NCBI GenBank assembly: GCA_023432855.1
Contig: JAEZEZ010000035.1
Span: 70,803 to 134,802 of the forward strand
DNA from: Pseudomonadota bacterium
GTDB taxonomy: Bacteria; Pseudomonadota; Alphaproteobacteria; Caulobacterales; Caulobacteraceae
Reading direction: 5' to 3'
Length of the DNA: 64,000 nucleotides
Of this stretch, positions 25,580 to 34,338 are shown in pieces. The first letter of the stretch is position 1; the number at the start of each line of letters is the position of its first letter. A program made the translations under genes and the position numbers. The notes under the pieces are model-generated. The model did no database searches. It was given only the letters and a program-made list of their open reading frames with translations, and had not been told where the DNA came from.

Positions 25580-25924
25580 ATGAAACCGTCATGCCTCGCC
25601 CTTCCGGCCGCCATCCTCCTGCTCGCGGGCCCCGCCTGGGCCCAGACGGAGACCGATGCCGTCAAGAAGGATGGCGACCCCACGGTCGTCGGATCACCCG
25701 CCAACCCTGAGCAAGGTCCGGACAGCGCAGCCGAAGCTCAGACAGTCGCGCCCGCGCCGACGACTGCCGCCGCGCCGACGCGGCTCTACACCGATCCGGC
25801 GCCGGCCACGACGGCTACGCGGACAGTCGCCAATGCGCCGATACCGGACACCGCCGAAAACAGGGAAAGGTTCGGCGGGCCCCTGTCACGAGCCGGCAAG
25901 CGCACGGAGCCCGCAGGCAACTGA
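25580..25924 (+). CDS. Small secreted Ala/Pro/Thr-rich protein
   Basis: A 114-residue product with a clean signal peptide (MKPSCLALPAAILLLAGPAWAQ). The remainder is a low-complexity Ala/Pro/Thr-rich linker (APAPTTAAAPTRLYTDPAPATTATR) and ends with PDTAENRERFGGPLSRAGKR. No family is recognised. The C-terminal NRERFGGPLS segment is the most protein-like part. It could be a periplasmic or cell-envelope peptide. Coding is supported by the signal peptide and codon use. Confidence 0.6.
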   Translation: MKPSCLALPAAILLLAGPAWAQTETDAVKKDGDPTVVGSPANPEQGPDSAAEAQTVAPAPTTAAAPTRLYTDPAPATTATRTVANAPIPDTAENRERFGGPLSRAGKRTEPAGN

Positions 25925-25967
25925 CGAGGCAGTTTGCAGCCGGCCGATGAAGGCCTAATTCTCACGC

Positions 25968-26876
25968 GTGAGAAAGGCGCCGGCGAACAACCCCCTGGGC
26001 CTGTCCCGTCACGGGCTGGAACTCGCGCGGGCGTTGATCGGCCGACTGCACCAGGAAGCGCTCGACAAGGCGGCCCTGGGCGCCTGCCCGGACGCCAGGG
26101 ATCTCCTGATCGAAGGCGATAACGGGTCGTTGCGCGCGCGTCTTTATGTCCCGCCGGGGGCGGATGCGCCGGGTCCGCTGCTGGTGTTCTTCCACGGCGG
26201 CGGCTTCGTTTTGTGCAACGTGGAAAGTCACGACGCGCTCTGCCGACGGCTCGCAGGCGCCTCGAGGGTCCGGCTGCTCTCCGTCGATTACAGGCTTGCC
26301 CCCGAGCACCGCTTCCCGGCCATGCACCGCGACGCGGCCGCGGCGTTCCGCTGGGCCGTCCAGAAGGCGCACGAACTGGGCGCGGACCCTCGACGCATCG
26401 CCGTCGGCGGGGACTCCGCCGGCGGTCACATGGCCGCCTGGACGGCGCTGGAAGCCTCCACCCGCCCCGCCGGGTTGCTTCTGCTCTATCCCCTGCTCGA
26501 CGTCGGCGAGACCGAGTGGGTCGGCAGCTCGCTCAAGGACTTCAGATTCCTGGGTCGCGCGGCGGTGTCCTATATCCGACGCCAGATCGATGACTACCGA
26601 TCCGAGGGCGGCGCGCTGGACGGCTTCCGGATCGCGGATCGAGATCTCGCCAGGCTCCCGCCGACCGTCCTGGTGGAGGTCGGACTGGATCCGCTGAGCC
26701 CCGGGATCCGCGCCTTCGGCGAGAAGGCGCGGGCCGCAGGAACGTCGATTGAACATCGCTGCTGGCCCCGCCTCGCTCACGGCGCGTTCAACTTCGCCTA
26801 CCTGTCCCGGCAGGCGCGACAGGCCATAGACGAGACCGGGGTCGAGCTGGGCAAGATGCTGGGGGTCAGGCCCTAG
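25968..26876 (+). CDS. Alpha/beta hydrolase, hormone-sensitive-lipase (Aes-like) family
   Basis: A 302-residue cytoplasmic esterase or lipase. The oxyanion motif is FFHGGGFV (about 71-78) and the nucleophile is Ser150 in GGDSAGGH. The acid lies in LVEVGLDPLSPG and the histidine in RLAHGAFNF. YRLAPEHRFPA is the conserved HSL segment. The start is a GTG at 25968 (CACGCGTGAGA). It is probably active on short-chain esters; the natural substrate is unknown. Its end overlaps the convergent EF-hand gene by 4 bases. Confidence 0.93.
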   Translation: MRKAPANNPLGLSRHGLELARALIGRLHQEALDKAALGACPDARDLLIEGDNGSLRARLYVPPGADAPGPLLVFFHGGGFVLCNVESHDALCRRLAGASRVRLLSVDYRLAPEHRFPAMHRDAAAAFRWAVQKAHELGADPRRIAVGGDSAGGHMAAWTALEASTRPAGLLLLYPLLDVGETEWVGSSLKDFRFLGRAAVSYIRRQIDDYRSEGGALDGFRIADRDLARLPPTVLVEVGLDPLSPGIRAFGEKARAAGTSIEHRCWPRLAHGAFNFAYLSRQARQAIDETGVELGKMLGVRP

Positions 26877-27412
26877 TCCCGGCGCTCATGCCGGAACATC
26901 ATGCGCCGCTCACCCTTCAGTTCGTCCTCCTCCAGGAAACCGGAGCGGTTCCTGTCCATCTCCTGGAAATGCTCGCGCATCGGTCCCGCGAACTCCTCGA
27001 ACGACACCTTCCCGTCCTTGTTCGCGTCAAGATTGCCAGGACCATGTCGCACGATGCGCACGTCGCGCTCCCCGCCCCCGTGGTGTGCAGGTCCGCCATG
27101 GTGGCCGCCGCCCGGTCCCCCGGTCTCGATTTCGATTTCCTCGCCGCCCGGCCCCTTGCTGCGATGACGGAATTCGTCGCCCGCCAGCCTGCCGTCGCCG
27201 TCCTTGTCGAGCCTGGCGAACATTCGGTCGTGCAAGGCGCGGAACTCTTCGCGTGTCACCGCGCCGTCCTTGTCCGCGTCCATGCCGCGGGGACCGTCCC
27301 CCCCCATCACGACAATTCGCTCTTCGATGCGCTCAGCGGGCTCACCGGCGGCGACGGCGGCGCTGGCGGCCAGCGCCAGGGCGGCGCCCAGGGTCAGGAC
27401 TTTCAGAGACAT
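26873..27412 (-). CDS. Exported EF-hand calcium-binding protein
   Basis: A 179-residue secreted or periplasmic protein with a signal peptide to about residue 23. It has four EF-hand loops: DADKDGAVTREE, DKDGDGRLAGDE, DANKDGKVSFEE and DRNRSGFLEEDE. The first three keep the Dx[DN]xDG ligands, while the last is NRSG. A Gly/His-rich linker (GGPGGGHHGGPAHHGGG) separates the pairs and may bind a transition metal. An ATG at 27418 is an alternative start. It diverges from a response regulator gene, which may control it. Confidence 0.9.
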   Translation of the reverse strand: MSLKVLTLGAALALAASAAVAAGEPAERIEERIVVMGGDGPRGMDADKDGAVTREEFRALHDRMFARLDKDGDGRLAGDEFRHRSKGPGGEEIEIETGGPGGGHHGGPAHHGGGERDVRIVRHGPGNLDANKDGKVSFEEFAGPMREHFQEMDRNRSGFLEEDELKGERRMMFRHERRD

Positions 27413-27504
27413 GCACATTCATCCTTGCTTGCGGTCGGCAGACGACCGGGTCCTCCGCAGAGAGACCACAGCATGTGGCGCGGGGATTTCGTATCGTGTC
27501 GCTT

Positions 27505-27543
27505 CTGAAACAGCTTCGTGCGGGGCCTGTTTCAGGCGTGAAA
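27505..27543. promoter_or_regulatory. Operator candidate between EF-hand and response-regulator genes
   Basis: CTGAAACAG (27505-27513) and its exact complement CTGTTTCAG (27527-27535) are 22 bases apart centre to centre, about two helical turns. A further TGAAA at 27539-27543 forms TTTCA-GGCG-TGAAA with the second half. It is a likely binding site for the adjacent OmpR-type regulator in the 184-base divergent gap. Confidence 0.5.
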
Positions 27544-27596
27544 TACGGCTACGTCTGAGCCGTGGGAGAACACGCGCGAAGCTGGCGAAGACCGCG

Positions 27597-28316
27597 ATGA
27601 TCGAAACCGACGTCCAGACCGCAAGAATTCTCGTCGTCGACGACGATCCTGGCGTGCGCGACGTCCTGTCCGACTTCCTGCGAGGGCACGGCTACGCCGT
27701 TGAGGCGGTCGGAGATGGCCGGACTATGGACGAGGCCCTTGGCCGGTTCGCACCGGACCTGGTGGTGCTGGACCTGATGATGCCCGGCGAAGATGGCCTG
27801 TCGATCTGCAAACGTTTGTCAGCGGCGGACGGGCCCGCGGTGATCATGCTCAGCGCCATGGGCGAGGAGACCGACCGCATCGTTGGGCTCGAACTGGGCG
27901 CTGACGATTACCTCCCCAAGCCCTGCTCGCCCCGGGAGCTGCTCGCCCGCACAAGGGCTGTCCTCCGCCGCCGCCGCGAAGTCCCCCAGGAGGCCGGCGT
28001 AACGATGATCGAGTTCGACGGCTGGACCCTGGATCTGGTGCGCAGGGAACTGCGCTCCGCCTCCGGGGTGGCGGTGAACCTCTCGGGTGGGGAGTTCCAC
28101 CTTCTGCGGGTGTTGGTCGAACGACCCGGACGGGTGCTCACGCGCGATCAGCTGCTCGATCTCGCCCGGGGCCCGGCCAGCGACGCCTTCGACCGCGCCA
28201 TCGACGTGCAGATCAGCCGCCTGCGACGAAAGCTCCATGACGGAGCCGGCCGTGACCCGATCCGCACCGTACGCGGCGAGGGCTACATGTTCGCCGCCAC
28301 GCCGAGGCGGCGGTGA
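27597..28316 (+). CDS. OmpR-family response regulator
   Basis: A 239-residue regulator. The receiver has acidic VVDDD at 13-17, phospho-Asp59 (LVVLDLMMPGEDG) and the LPKP lysine near 108. The winged-helix output domain begins near 130 (LRSASGVAVNLSGGEFHLLRVLVERPGRVLTRDQLLDLARG) and ends with IDVQISRLRRKLHD and GEGYMFA. It overlaps the downstream histidine kinase by 4 bases. It is a probable autoregulator through the inverted repeat upstream. Confidence 0.94.
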   Translation: MIETDVQTARILVVDDDPGVRDVLSDFLRGHGYAVEAVGDGRTMDEALGRFAPDLVVLDLMMPGEDGLSICKRLSAADGPAVIMLSAMGEETDRIVGLELGADDYLPKPCSPRELLARTRAVLRRRREVPQEAGVTMIEFDGWTLDLVRRELRSASGVAVNLSGGEFHLLRVLVERPGRVLTRDQLLDLARGPASDAFDRAIDVQISRLRRKLHDGAGRDPIRTVRGEGYMFAATPRRR

Positions 28317-29749
28317 AGCGGCCTCGCCTCTCCTCGGCGCCCATCTTCGTCCAGGTCCTGCTTCTGGTCCTGTTCACCCTGGCGGCGGCCCACCTGATCA
28401 ATGTCGCGGTAGTGCTGTTCCTGCCTGACCCGCGGCCGCTCGGGTTTTCCGTCGCGGAGGCCGCGCGGGCGCTGCAGGGGGAAGCCGTCGTCACCGATCA
28501 GGGACAGCGCCTGCGGACGAAGATCGAGGACCGGGAGCCCGAACTCCGCGCCAATGGCCATGAGCCCCTGCAGCCCCTTCTGGCTGGCCTGCTGGCGCGG
28601 GAGCTGGGGGTGGAACGCGGGCGCGTGCGGGTCGGGCTCCAGGAGTCCGCGCTGAAGATCCGTCATGCCGTCCACAGCGTTGAACTGACCCGGCGGCGGG
28701 ACGCGCAGGGCACGGAAGAGGCCGTGACCCAGATGTTCGTCACCGTCGGACCCGAAGCCCCGCCCCGCGGGGAGGTCCGCAAGTTCCGGATGCGTGGGGA
28801 GCCTGGGCGAGCGCTGATGTTCCCCGCCTTCTCCGCGGCGCTCCAACGCGCCGATGGTCGTTGGGTGGTGCTCGAACCGTCGCGGCCCTGGCTGTCCCCC
28901 TGGCAGCTGCGAACCCTGGTGTGGTTCGGGATCAGCGTTCTGCTGCTCACGCCCCTGGCCTGGCTGATCGCACGACGCCTGGCGCGGCCGATCCACGCCT
29001 TCGCCGAGGCGGCGGAACGCCTGGGGAGCGATCCGGGCGCGCCGCCGCTCGAGACGGCCGGGCCAGCCGAGGTCCGGGCCGCCGCGGCCGTCTTCAATGA
29101 CATGCAGGACAAGCTGCGCCGCTATGTCGAGGCGCGAACCGCCATGGTCGCGGCCATCGCCCACGATCTCCGCACGCCCCTGACCCGCATGCGCTTCCGC
29201 ATTGAAGGCGCGCCCCCGGAGGTGCGCGACAAGGTCGCCGCCGACATCGAGCAGATGGACGCCATGGTCAGCCAGGCCCTGACCTTCGTCCGCGGAGAGG
29301 ACATCCGCGCCGAGCGGCTGAGGCTGGACATTGGCGCCCTCGTCCAGTCCGTCGTCGACGACCTGCGCGAGGTGGGCTTGGACGCAGAGTTCGAGGGGGG
29401 CGGACTGGTCGTCGAGGGCGATCCTGTCGGCCTGCGCCGACTGGTCACCAACCTGATCGAGAATGCGGTCAAGTTCGGCCGCAGGGCACGGGTTTCCCTG
29501 GCCCGCGAGGGCGACTGGGCCCGGCTGCTGATCGAGGACGAGGGCCCCGGCCTGTCCACAGCCGAGCTCGACCGGGTGTTCGAGCCCTTCCATCGCAGCG
29601 ACCCCGCCCGAGCACCGGGCGCTGGCGGATTCGGTCTGGGATTGCCGGTGGCCCGATCGATCGCCCGCGCCCACGGTGGCGACGTAACGCTTCGGAACCG
29701 CTCCGAGGGAGGCCTGGCCGCGTCCGTGCGGCTTCCCCTTCCCGGCTGA
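28313..29749 (+). CDS. Sensor histidine kinase of the EF-hand-linked two-component system
   Basis: A 478-residue membrane kinase with an EnvZ-like layout. One membrane segment lies at about 12-40, followed by a periplasmic domain to about 195 and a second segment (LVWFGISVLLLTPLAWLIA). HAMP, then HisKA with His284 (AAIAHDLRTPLTRMR), then HATPase with NLIENAVKFG, EDEGPGL and GFGLGLPVA complete it. The start is a GTG at 28313 overlapping the regulator stop. The signal is unknown; the neighbouring EF-hand protein and copAB suggest metal or envelope cues, but this is inference. Confidence 0.94.
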   Translation: MKRPRLSSAPIFVQVLLLVLFTLAAAHLINVAVVLFLPDPRPLGFSVAEAARALQGEAVVTDQGQRLRTKIEDREPELRANGHEPLQPLLAGLLARELGVERGRVRVGLQESALKIRHAVHSVELTRRRDAQGTEEAVTQMFVTVGPEAPPRGEVRKFRMRGEPGRALMFPAFSAALQRADGRWVVLEPSRPWLSPWQLRTLVWFGISVLLLTPLAWLIARRLARPIHAFAEAAERLGSDPGAPPLETAGPAEVRAAAAVFNDMQDKLRRYVEARTAMVAAIAHDLRTPLTRMRFRIEGAPPEVRDKVAADIEQMDAMVSQALTFVRGEDIRAERLRLDIGALVQSVVDDLREVGLDAEFEGGGLVVEGDPVGLRRLVTNLIENAVKFGRRARVSLAREGDWARLLIEDEGPGLSTAELDRVFEPFHRSDPARAPGAGGFGLGLPVARSIARAHGGDVTLRNRSEGGLAASVRLPLPG

Positions 29750-29802
29750 GGGGGAACCGCCGGGCCTGCCGCCGCTTTCCTCCCGTGAAGCTGGAGACGA
29801 CG

Positions 29803-32478
29803 ATGGCCGACAGGCTCGAAACCTACCGCTCGATGCGGGACTTCAAGAAGACGCCCGAACCCAGCGGCAGCAAGAAGGTCGCCAGGACCGACCGCCCCCG
29901 TTTCATCGTGCAGAAGCACGCGGCGACCCGCCTCCACTACGACCTGCGACTCGAGCACGACGGCGTGTTCCTCTCCTGGGCGGTGACCAAGGGCCCTTCT
30001 CTTGATCCAGGCGACAAGCGCCTGGCGGTGGAAACCGAACCCCACCCGCTGGATTACGGGGACTTCGAAGGCACGATCCCCAAGGATCAGTACGGCGGCG
30101 GCACGGTCATGCTGTGGGATCGCGGCTACTGGAAGCCGGACAGCGAGCGCTCCATAGACGCGGCGCTGAAGAAGGGACACCTCGCTTTCACCTTCGACGG
30201 CAAGCGCCTGAAAGGACGCTACCATCTCGTGCGCCTGAGGGCGGACCGGGACCGCAATCGCGGCAAGCGGACCAACTGGCTGCTGATCAAGTCAGACGAC
30301 GAGCACGCGCGCGTGGGCGACGACGACCGGTTCCTGGCCGACACGGACTTCTCCGTGGCCTCAGGCCGCAAGATGGTTCAGATCGCCGAGGGCAAGGGCC
30401 GGGCGCCGACGCCCTTCATCACTGCGAAGAAGGGCAAGGCCGCGGCCGTGTGGAAGTCGAACCGGGACGAACCGGAGGCGCCCGAGGAAGTGAAGTCCTT
30501 CGCACCCAGAAAGAAGCCTGCCGCACCAAAGCCGGGCGACCTGAAACATGGGCGCAAGGCATCGAAGTTGCCGGACTTCCTCCCGTTCCAGCTGTGCAAG
30601 CTGGTTGACCGCCCGCCGGCTGCTGCCGGCTGGGCGCACGAGATCAAATTCGACGGCTACCGGATCCAGGCTGTGGTCGACGGCGGCAAGGCGGTGATGC
30701 GCAGCCGCAAGGGACTGGACTGGACCCATCGTTTTCCGGAGATCGCGGCCGAAAGCGCGAGCCTTCCGGACGGCGTGTACGACGGCGAAATCGTGGCCCT
30801 GGACAAGGAAGGCCGCCCTGACTTTCCAGGCCTGCAGGCGGCGCTTTCGAGCGGCAAGACGGGAGGGCTGGTGTTCTTCCTCTTCGATGCGCCCTTCGCC
30901 GAGGGCGAGGATCTTCGCAAGTTGCCTCTGTCAGATCGCAAGACCCGCCTGCAAGCCATTCTGGCGAAAGCACAAAGTGCCGCGCGACTGCGCTTCGTGG
31001 AACACTTCGAAACCGCCGGCGCGGCAGTCCTTGAGTCCGCCTGCCGCATGGACCTCGAGGGCATCGTCTCGAAGCGCCTGGACGCACCCTACCAGTCCGG
31101 GCGCAGCGATACCTGGACCAAGGCCAAGTGCCGTGGTGGCCAGGAGGTCGTGATCGCGGGGTGGAACACCAACGGTGACGCCTTCCGCTCATTGATTGCG
31201 GGCCTCTACCGTGACGGCGTGCTGGTCCACATCGGTCGGATCGGCACCGGTTTCGGGCAGGAAAAGCTCAAGGTCCTGTTGCCGAAGCTCAAGGCCCTCG
31301 AAACCGACAAGTCGCCTTTCAAGGGGAAAGGCGCGCCGCGCAAGACGGCGAGCGTGCACTGGGTGAAACCCGAACTCGTCGCCGAGATCCAGTTCGCCGG
31401 GTTCACCGGTGACGGCAACCTGCGCCAGGCGAGCTTCAAGGGCTTGCGCGAGGACAAGAGTGCGCGCGAAGTCGTTCCCGAGACCGAGGAGGCGCGCGAG
31501 GCCGTGAAAGCCGAGGCTCTCGGGAAGGCCGAGAAAAAGTCGGGATCCGCCGCCAAGGTCGTGGACCGAAGCGGCGGCAATGTCGTGCTCGGCGTCTCGA
31601 TCTCAAGCCCGGACAAGACGCTGTGGCCGGCGTCCGGCGAGCAGAAGCCCGTCACAAAGATCGAGATGGTGCGCTATTTCGAGGCGGTGATGGAGTGGTT
31701 CCTGCCGCACATCGCCGGGCGCCCCTGCTCTCTCATCCGCACCCCTGACGGCATTGAAGGGGAACGGTTCTTCCAGCGCCACGCCGGCGCGGGAACTTCG
31801 TCCCTGATCGCGCTCACCAGCATCTCAGGCGATCGCAAGCCTTACCTCCAGTTCGACCGCCCGGAAGCCGTCATCGCCGGCGCCCAGAGCGGCGGCAGCG
31901 AGTTTCACCCCTGGAATTGCCTGCCAGGCCAGCCCGAGCTGCCGGGGCGCTTCGTCTTCGATCTCGACCCCGACGAGGCCATTCCCTTCGACCGCGTCGT
32001 GGAGGCGGCCAAGGCGGTGAAGGAAAGACTGGAGACCGTGGGTCTGGCGCCCTTCCTCAAGACGACGGGCGGCAAGGGCTTGCACGTGGTCACACCGCTG
32101 GCCAATGGCGGTCGCAACCCCGTGCAATGGGACGAAGCCAAGGCGTTCACGCGCGAACTGATGGCCCGCATGGCCGCCGATCACCCGGAACTCTACACCA
32201 TCAACATGGCCAAGAAGGCGCGTGGCGGCCGGATCTTTCTCGACTATCTGCGCAACGACCGCATGTCGACGGCCGTCGCCCTGCTCTCCCCCCGCGCCCG
32301 GCCAGGTGCGCCGGTCTCCTACCCGATCACCTGGGGCCAGGCTCGGAAGGGGCTGGACCCGAAGGCATATACGATCCGCACGGCGCCCCGACTGATGAAG
32401 CGGAACAAGGCCTGGGACGGCTATGAAGACGCCGCTGGCTCATTGAAGGATGCGATCAGGCGACTAGCGAAGAGCTGA
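29803..32478 (+). CDS. ligD: LigD multidomain DNA ligase/polymerase for end joining
   Basis: An 891-residue ATP-dependent ligase of the bacterial non-homologous end-joining pathway, with domain order PE-LIG-POL. The phosphoesterase (about 25-180) has VQKHAATRLHYDLRLEHDG and GTIPKDQYGGGTV. The ligase has catalytic Lys282 in EIKFDGYR, DGEIVALD and EGIVSKRLDAPY. The primase-polymerase starts near 605 and has FDLDPD (catalytic aspartates) and TTGGKGLHVV. The ATG at 29803 sits behind a GGAG site; a GTG at 29785 would add 6 residues. ku is convergent, 16 bases away. Confidence 0.97.
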   Translation: MADRLETYRSMRDFKKTPEPSGSKKVARTDRPRFIVQKHAATRLHYDLRLEHDGVFLSWAVTKGPSLDPGDKRLAVETEPHPLDYGDFEGTIPKDQYGGGTVMLWDRGYWKPDSERSIDAALKKGHLAFTFDGKRLKGRYHLVRLRADRDRNRGKRTNWLLIKSDDEHARVGDDDRFLADTDFSVASGRKMVQIAEGKGRAPTPFITAKKGKAAAVWKSNRDEPEAPEEVKSFAPRKKPAAPKPGDLKHGRKASKLPDFLPFQLCKLVDRPPAAAGWAHEIKFDGYRIQAVVDGGKAVMRSRKGLDWTHRFPEIAAESASLPDGVYDGEIVALDKEGRPDFPGLQAALSSGKTGGLVFFLFDAPFAEGEDLRKLPLSDRKTRLQAILAKAQSAARLRFVEHFETAGAAVLESACRMDLEGIVSKRLDAPYQSGRSDTWTKAKCRGGQEVVIAGWNTNGDAFRSLIAGLYRDGVLVHIGRIGTGFGQEKLKVLLPKLKALETDKSPFKGKGAPRKTASVHWVKPELVAEIQFAGFTGDGNLRQASFKGLREDKSAREVVPETEEAREAVKAEALGKAEKKSGSAAKVVDRSGGNVVLGVSISSPDKTLWPASGEQKPVTKIEMVRYFEAVMEWFLPHIAGRPCSLIRTPDGIEGERFFQRHAGAGTSSLIALTSISGDRKPYLQFDRPEAVIAGAQSGGSEFHPWNCLPGQPELPGRFVFDLDPDEAIPFDRVVEAAKAVKERLETVGLAPFLKTTGGKGLHVVTPLANGGRNPVQWDEAKAFTRELMARMAADHPELYTINMAKKARGGRIFLDYLRNDRMSTAVALLSPRARPGAPVSYPITWGQARKGLDPKAYTIRTAPRLMKRNKAWDGYEDAAGSLKDAIRRLAKS

Positions 32479-32494
32479 CGCCGGAACCGCTTTA

Positions 32495-33358
32495 TCAAGC
32501 GCGCCGCCGGGCCGTTTTCTTCGCCGGGGCCTTGCGCTTGGCGGGCTCCGACTTGCGCGCCGCCGGCTTGCGCCTGGCCGGCGCGGACTGGCCAAGGCTC
32601 TTCTTCAGCATGGCCATGAGGTCCTTGACGTCGGTGTCCTCGGGTTCTTCGGCGTGCACCGTCGGCTTCTTGCCCTTCAGCTTGGCGTCGATGAGCTCTC
32701 GCAGAGCATCTTCGTACCGGTCCCGGAACTCCTTGGGTTCGAATGGGCCGGACATCTGCTCGATGATCTTGGCGGCGATATCCACCATGCCGGCGTCGGC
32801 CTTCACGTCCGGGATGTCGTCGAAGTAGTCCTTGGGCTGCCTGACCTCGTCATGCGCACGCAGGCTATAGGCCACGAGACCGTCCCCTCGGGGCTCCAGC
32901 GCCATCAGACGCTCCCGCGAGTGCAGAACCACCCGCCCGAGCGCAATTCGGCCCGACTGCTCCATCGCCTCGCGAATGACGGCATAGGCCTCGGCCGCGA
33001 CCTTTCCATCCGGTAAGAGGTAATAGGGATCGTTCCAGTAGAGCCGGTCGATGTCCTCGATATCCACGAACCGCTCGATGTCGAGCGTCCTATTGCTTTC
33101 GATCTTTACCGACTGCAGTTCCTCGTCACTGACGATGACGTACTGGTCCTTCTCGAACTGATAGGCCTTCACCAGGCTCGAGCGCTCCACCGGCCCGGCT
33201 TCGGGGTCGGTGGGAATCATGCGGATGCGGTTGTTCGTTTCGGGGTTCAGCAGGTTGAAGGAGATATCGCCGGACCGCGACGTGGCCGTGTAGAGCGCGA
33301 CCGGACAGGTCACGAGGGACAGTCGCAGGTGGCCCTGCCAGGTCGGACGCGGCGCCAT
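32495..33358 (-). CDS. ku: Ku DNA end-binding protein
   Basis: A 287-residue homodimeric Ku ring protein that binds double-strand ends and recruits LigD. The N-terminus RPTWQGHLRLSLVTCPVALYTAT and the core VDIEDIDRLYWNDPYYLLPDG are characteristic. PFEPKEFRDRYEDALRELIDAKLKGK precedes a short Lys/Arg/Ala-rich tail (KRKAPAKKTARRR) that may bind DNA. It lies tail to tail with ligD, the usual pairing. Confidence 0.97.
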   Translation of the reverse strand: MAPRPTWQGHLRLSLVTCPVALYTATSRSGDISFNLLNPETNNRIRMIPTDPEAGPVERSSLVKAYQFEKDQYVIVSDEELQSVKIESNRTLDIERFVDIEDIDRLYWNDPYYLLPDGKVAAEAYAVIREAMEQSGRIALGRVVLHSRERLMALEPRGDGLVAYSLRAHDEVRQPKDYFDDIPDVKADAGMVDIAAKIIEQMSGPFEPKEFRDRYEDALRELIDAKLKGKKPTVHAEEPEDTDVKDLMAMLKKSLGQSAPARRKPAARKSEPAKRKAPAKKTARRRA

Positions 33359-33415
33359 CGGGCATTCCTCGGCAATGAAGCTTGTCCGTCGAAAACGCCC
33401 GCCCGGGTGATTCGT

Positions 33416-34045
33416 TCAGCGAGATACCGAGGCCTGTGGACGCACAGCGATGCCGCCTGTCCCCGGTACGGCAGATACCTGATAATCGGGCGGCGGCGTG
33501 AACCACCTCTGGTCCTGCTTGGCGAAGGTGATGGACAGCACCTGGAACAGGGGCTCCTTGCGCCCATCCGGTTTGAGCTGCATCACCAGGCCGTCGGCCG
33601 AGGCGCACAGCTGACCGTTTCGCCCCAGATATCCGACGTAGCGGTAGAGCGTGCACGCCCTGCCGCCGACGCGTGACCCGCCCATGCGGGTCATCCGCGC
33701 GCCGGCGAAAGCCGACACTTCCATCGGGATGGGCGCATTCACCTCCTGCGCCGCGAGCGGGAACAGAAAGGCTACCCGCCGGCGGCCGGCGGCTGTCATG
33801 ACCACCAGGGCGCCGCGGGTCCGGTCGGAAATGAAGCTCTGCACGATACCGGCGGTCGCGACGTCGACCCGCCGTTTCAGACCCGCCTGGCGGACTTCCA
33901 GGGGCCGCTCGAAGCCCGCCAGAAACACTCTGGCGTGGAATTCGGGTGGCAGGCGCGGCGCCTGGGCCTGTCCGGGGGCCGCGCCCAGGGCGATCCCGAA
34001 CGCGGCGGCCAGCATCACGACAGGGCTCGACGGGCGCTTGCTCAT
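33416..34045 (-). CDS. Exported protein of unknown function
   Basis: A 209-residue product with a signal peptide (MSKRPSSPVVMLAAAFGIALGAAPGQAQA). The mature part is rich in beta-strand-like stretches (ARVFLAGFERPLEV, GALVVMTAAGRRRVAFLF, RACTLYRYVGYLGRNGQLCASADGLVMQL) and ends with FAKQDQRWFTPPPDYQV. Two cysteines in the RACTLY and QLCAS segments could form a disulfide. It loosely recalls DUF4412-like periplasmic proteins, but I would not assign it. It is divergent from the TusA-like gene by 38 bases. Confidence 0.7.
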   Translation of the reverse strand: MSKRPSSPVVMLAAAFGIALGAAPGQAQAPRLPPEFHARVFLAGFERPLEVRQAGLKRRVDVATAGIVQSFISDRTRGALVVMTAAGRRRVAFLFPLAAQEVNAPIPMEVSAFAGARMTRMGGSRVGGRACTLYRYVGYLGRNGQLCASADGLVMQLKPDGRKEPLFQVLSITFAKQDQRWFTPPPDYQVSAVPGTGGIAVRPQASVSR

Positions 34046-34083
34046 GGGCGATCAGCATGACCGGATTCGCAAGGTGAGGCCCC

Positions 34084-34338
34084 TTGGACTCTGAGCCCCC
34101 CCATCTGACCGTCGACGCGCGTGGACATCGCTGTCCGGTCCCGACCCTCCGCCTGCGCCGGGCGTTGGAGGGCATGTCTGAAGGCCAGCAGGTGGTGCTG
34201 CTGGCGGACGATCCCATGGCGCGGATCGACGTTCCCCATTTTGCCGGTCAGACCGGTCATTGCGTCGTGGAACTCCGGGAGACGGCTTCTGGGCTCGCGT
34301 TCACCGTCGAAAAGCGCGGTGCGGCGCACCTGTCTTGA
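34084..34338 (+). CDS. TusA-like sulfurtransferase
   Basis: An 84-residue SirA/TusA/YedF family protein, a persulfide carrier. The signature DARGHRCPVPTLRLRRALEGM has the reactive Cys17 in the CPxP motif. The start is a TTG at 34084 behind GGTGAGG. Whether it serves tRNA thiolation, as TusA does, or another relay is not clear. The last 38 bases overlap the convergent BrkB-type gene. Confidence 0.88.
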   Translation: MDSEPPHLTVDARGHRCPVPTLRLRRALEGMSEGQQVVLLADDPMARIDVPHFAGQTGHCVVELRETASGLAFTVEKRGAAHLS

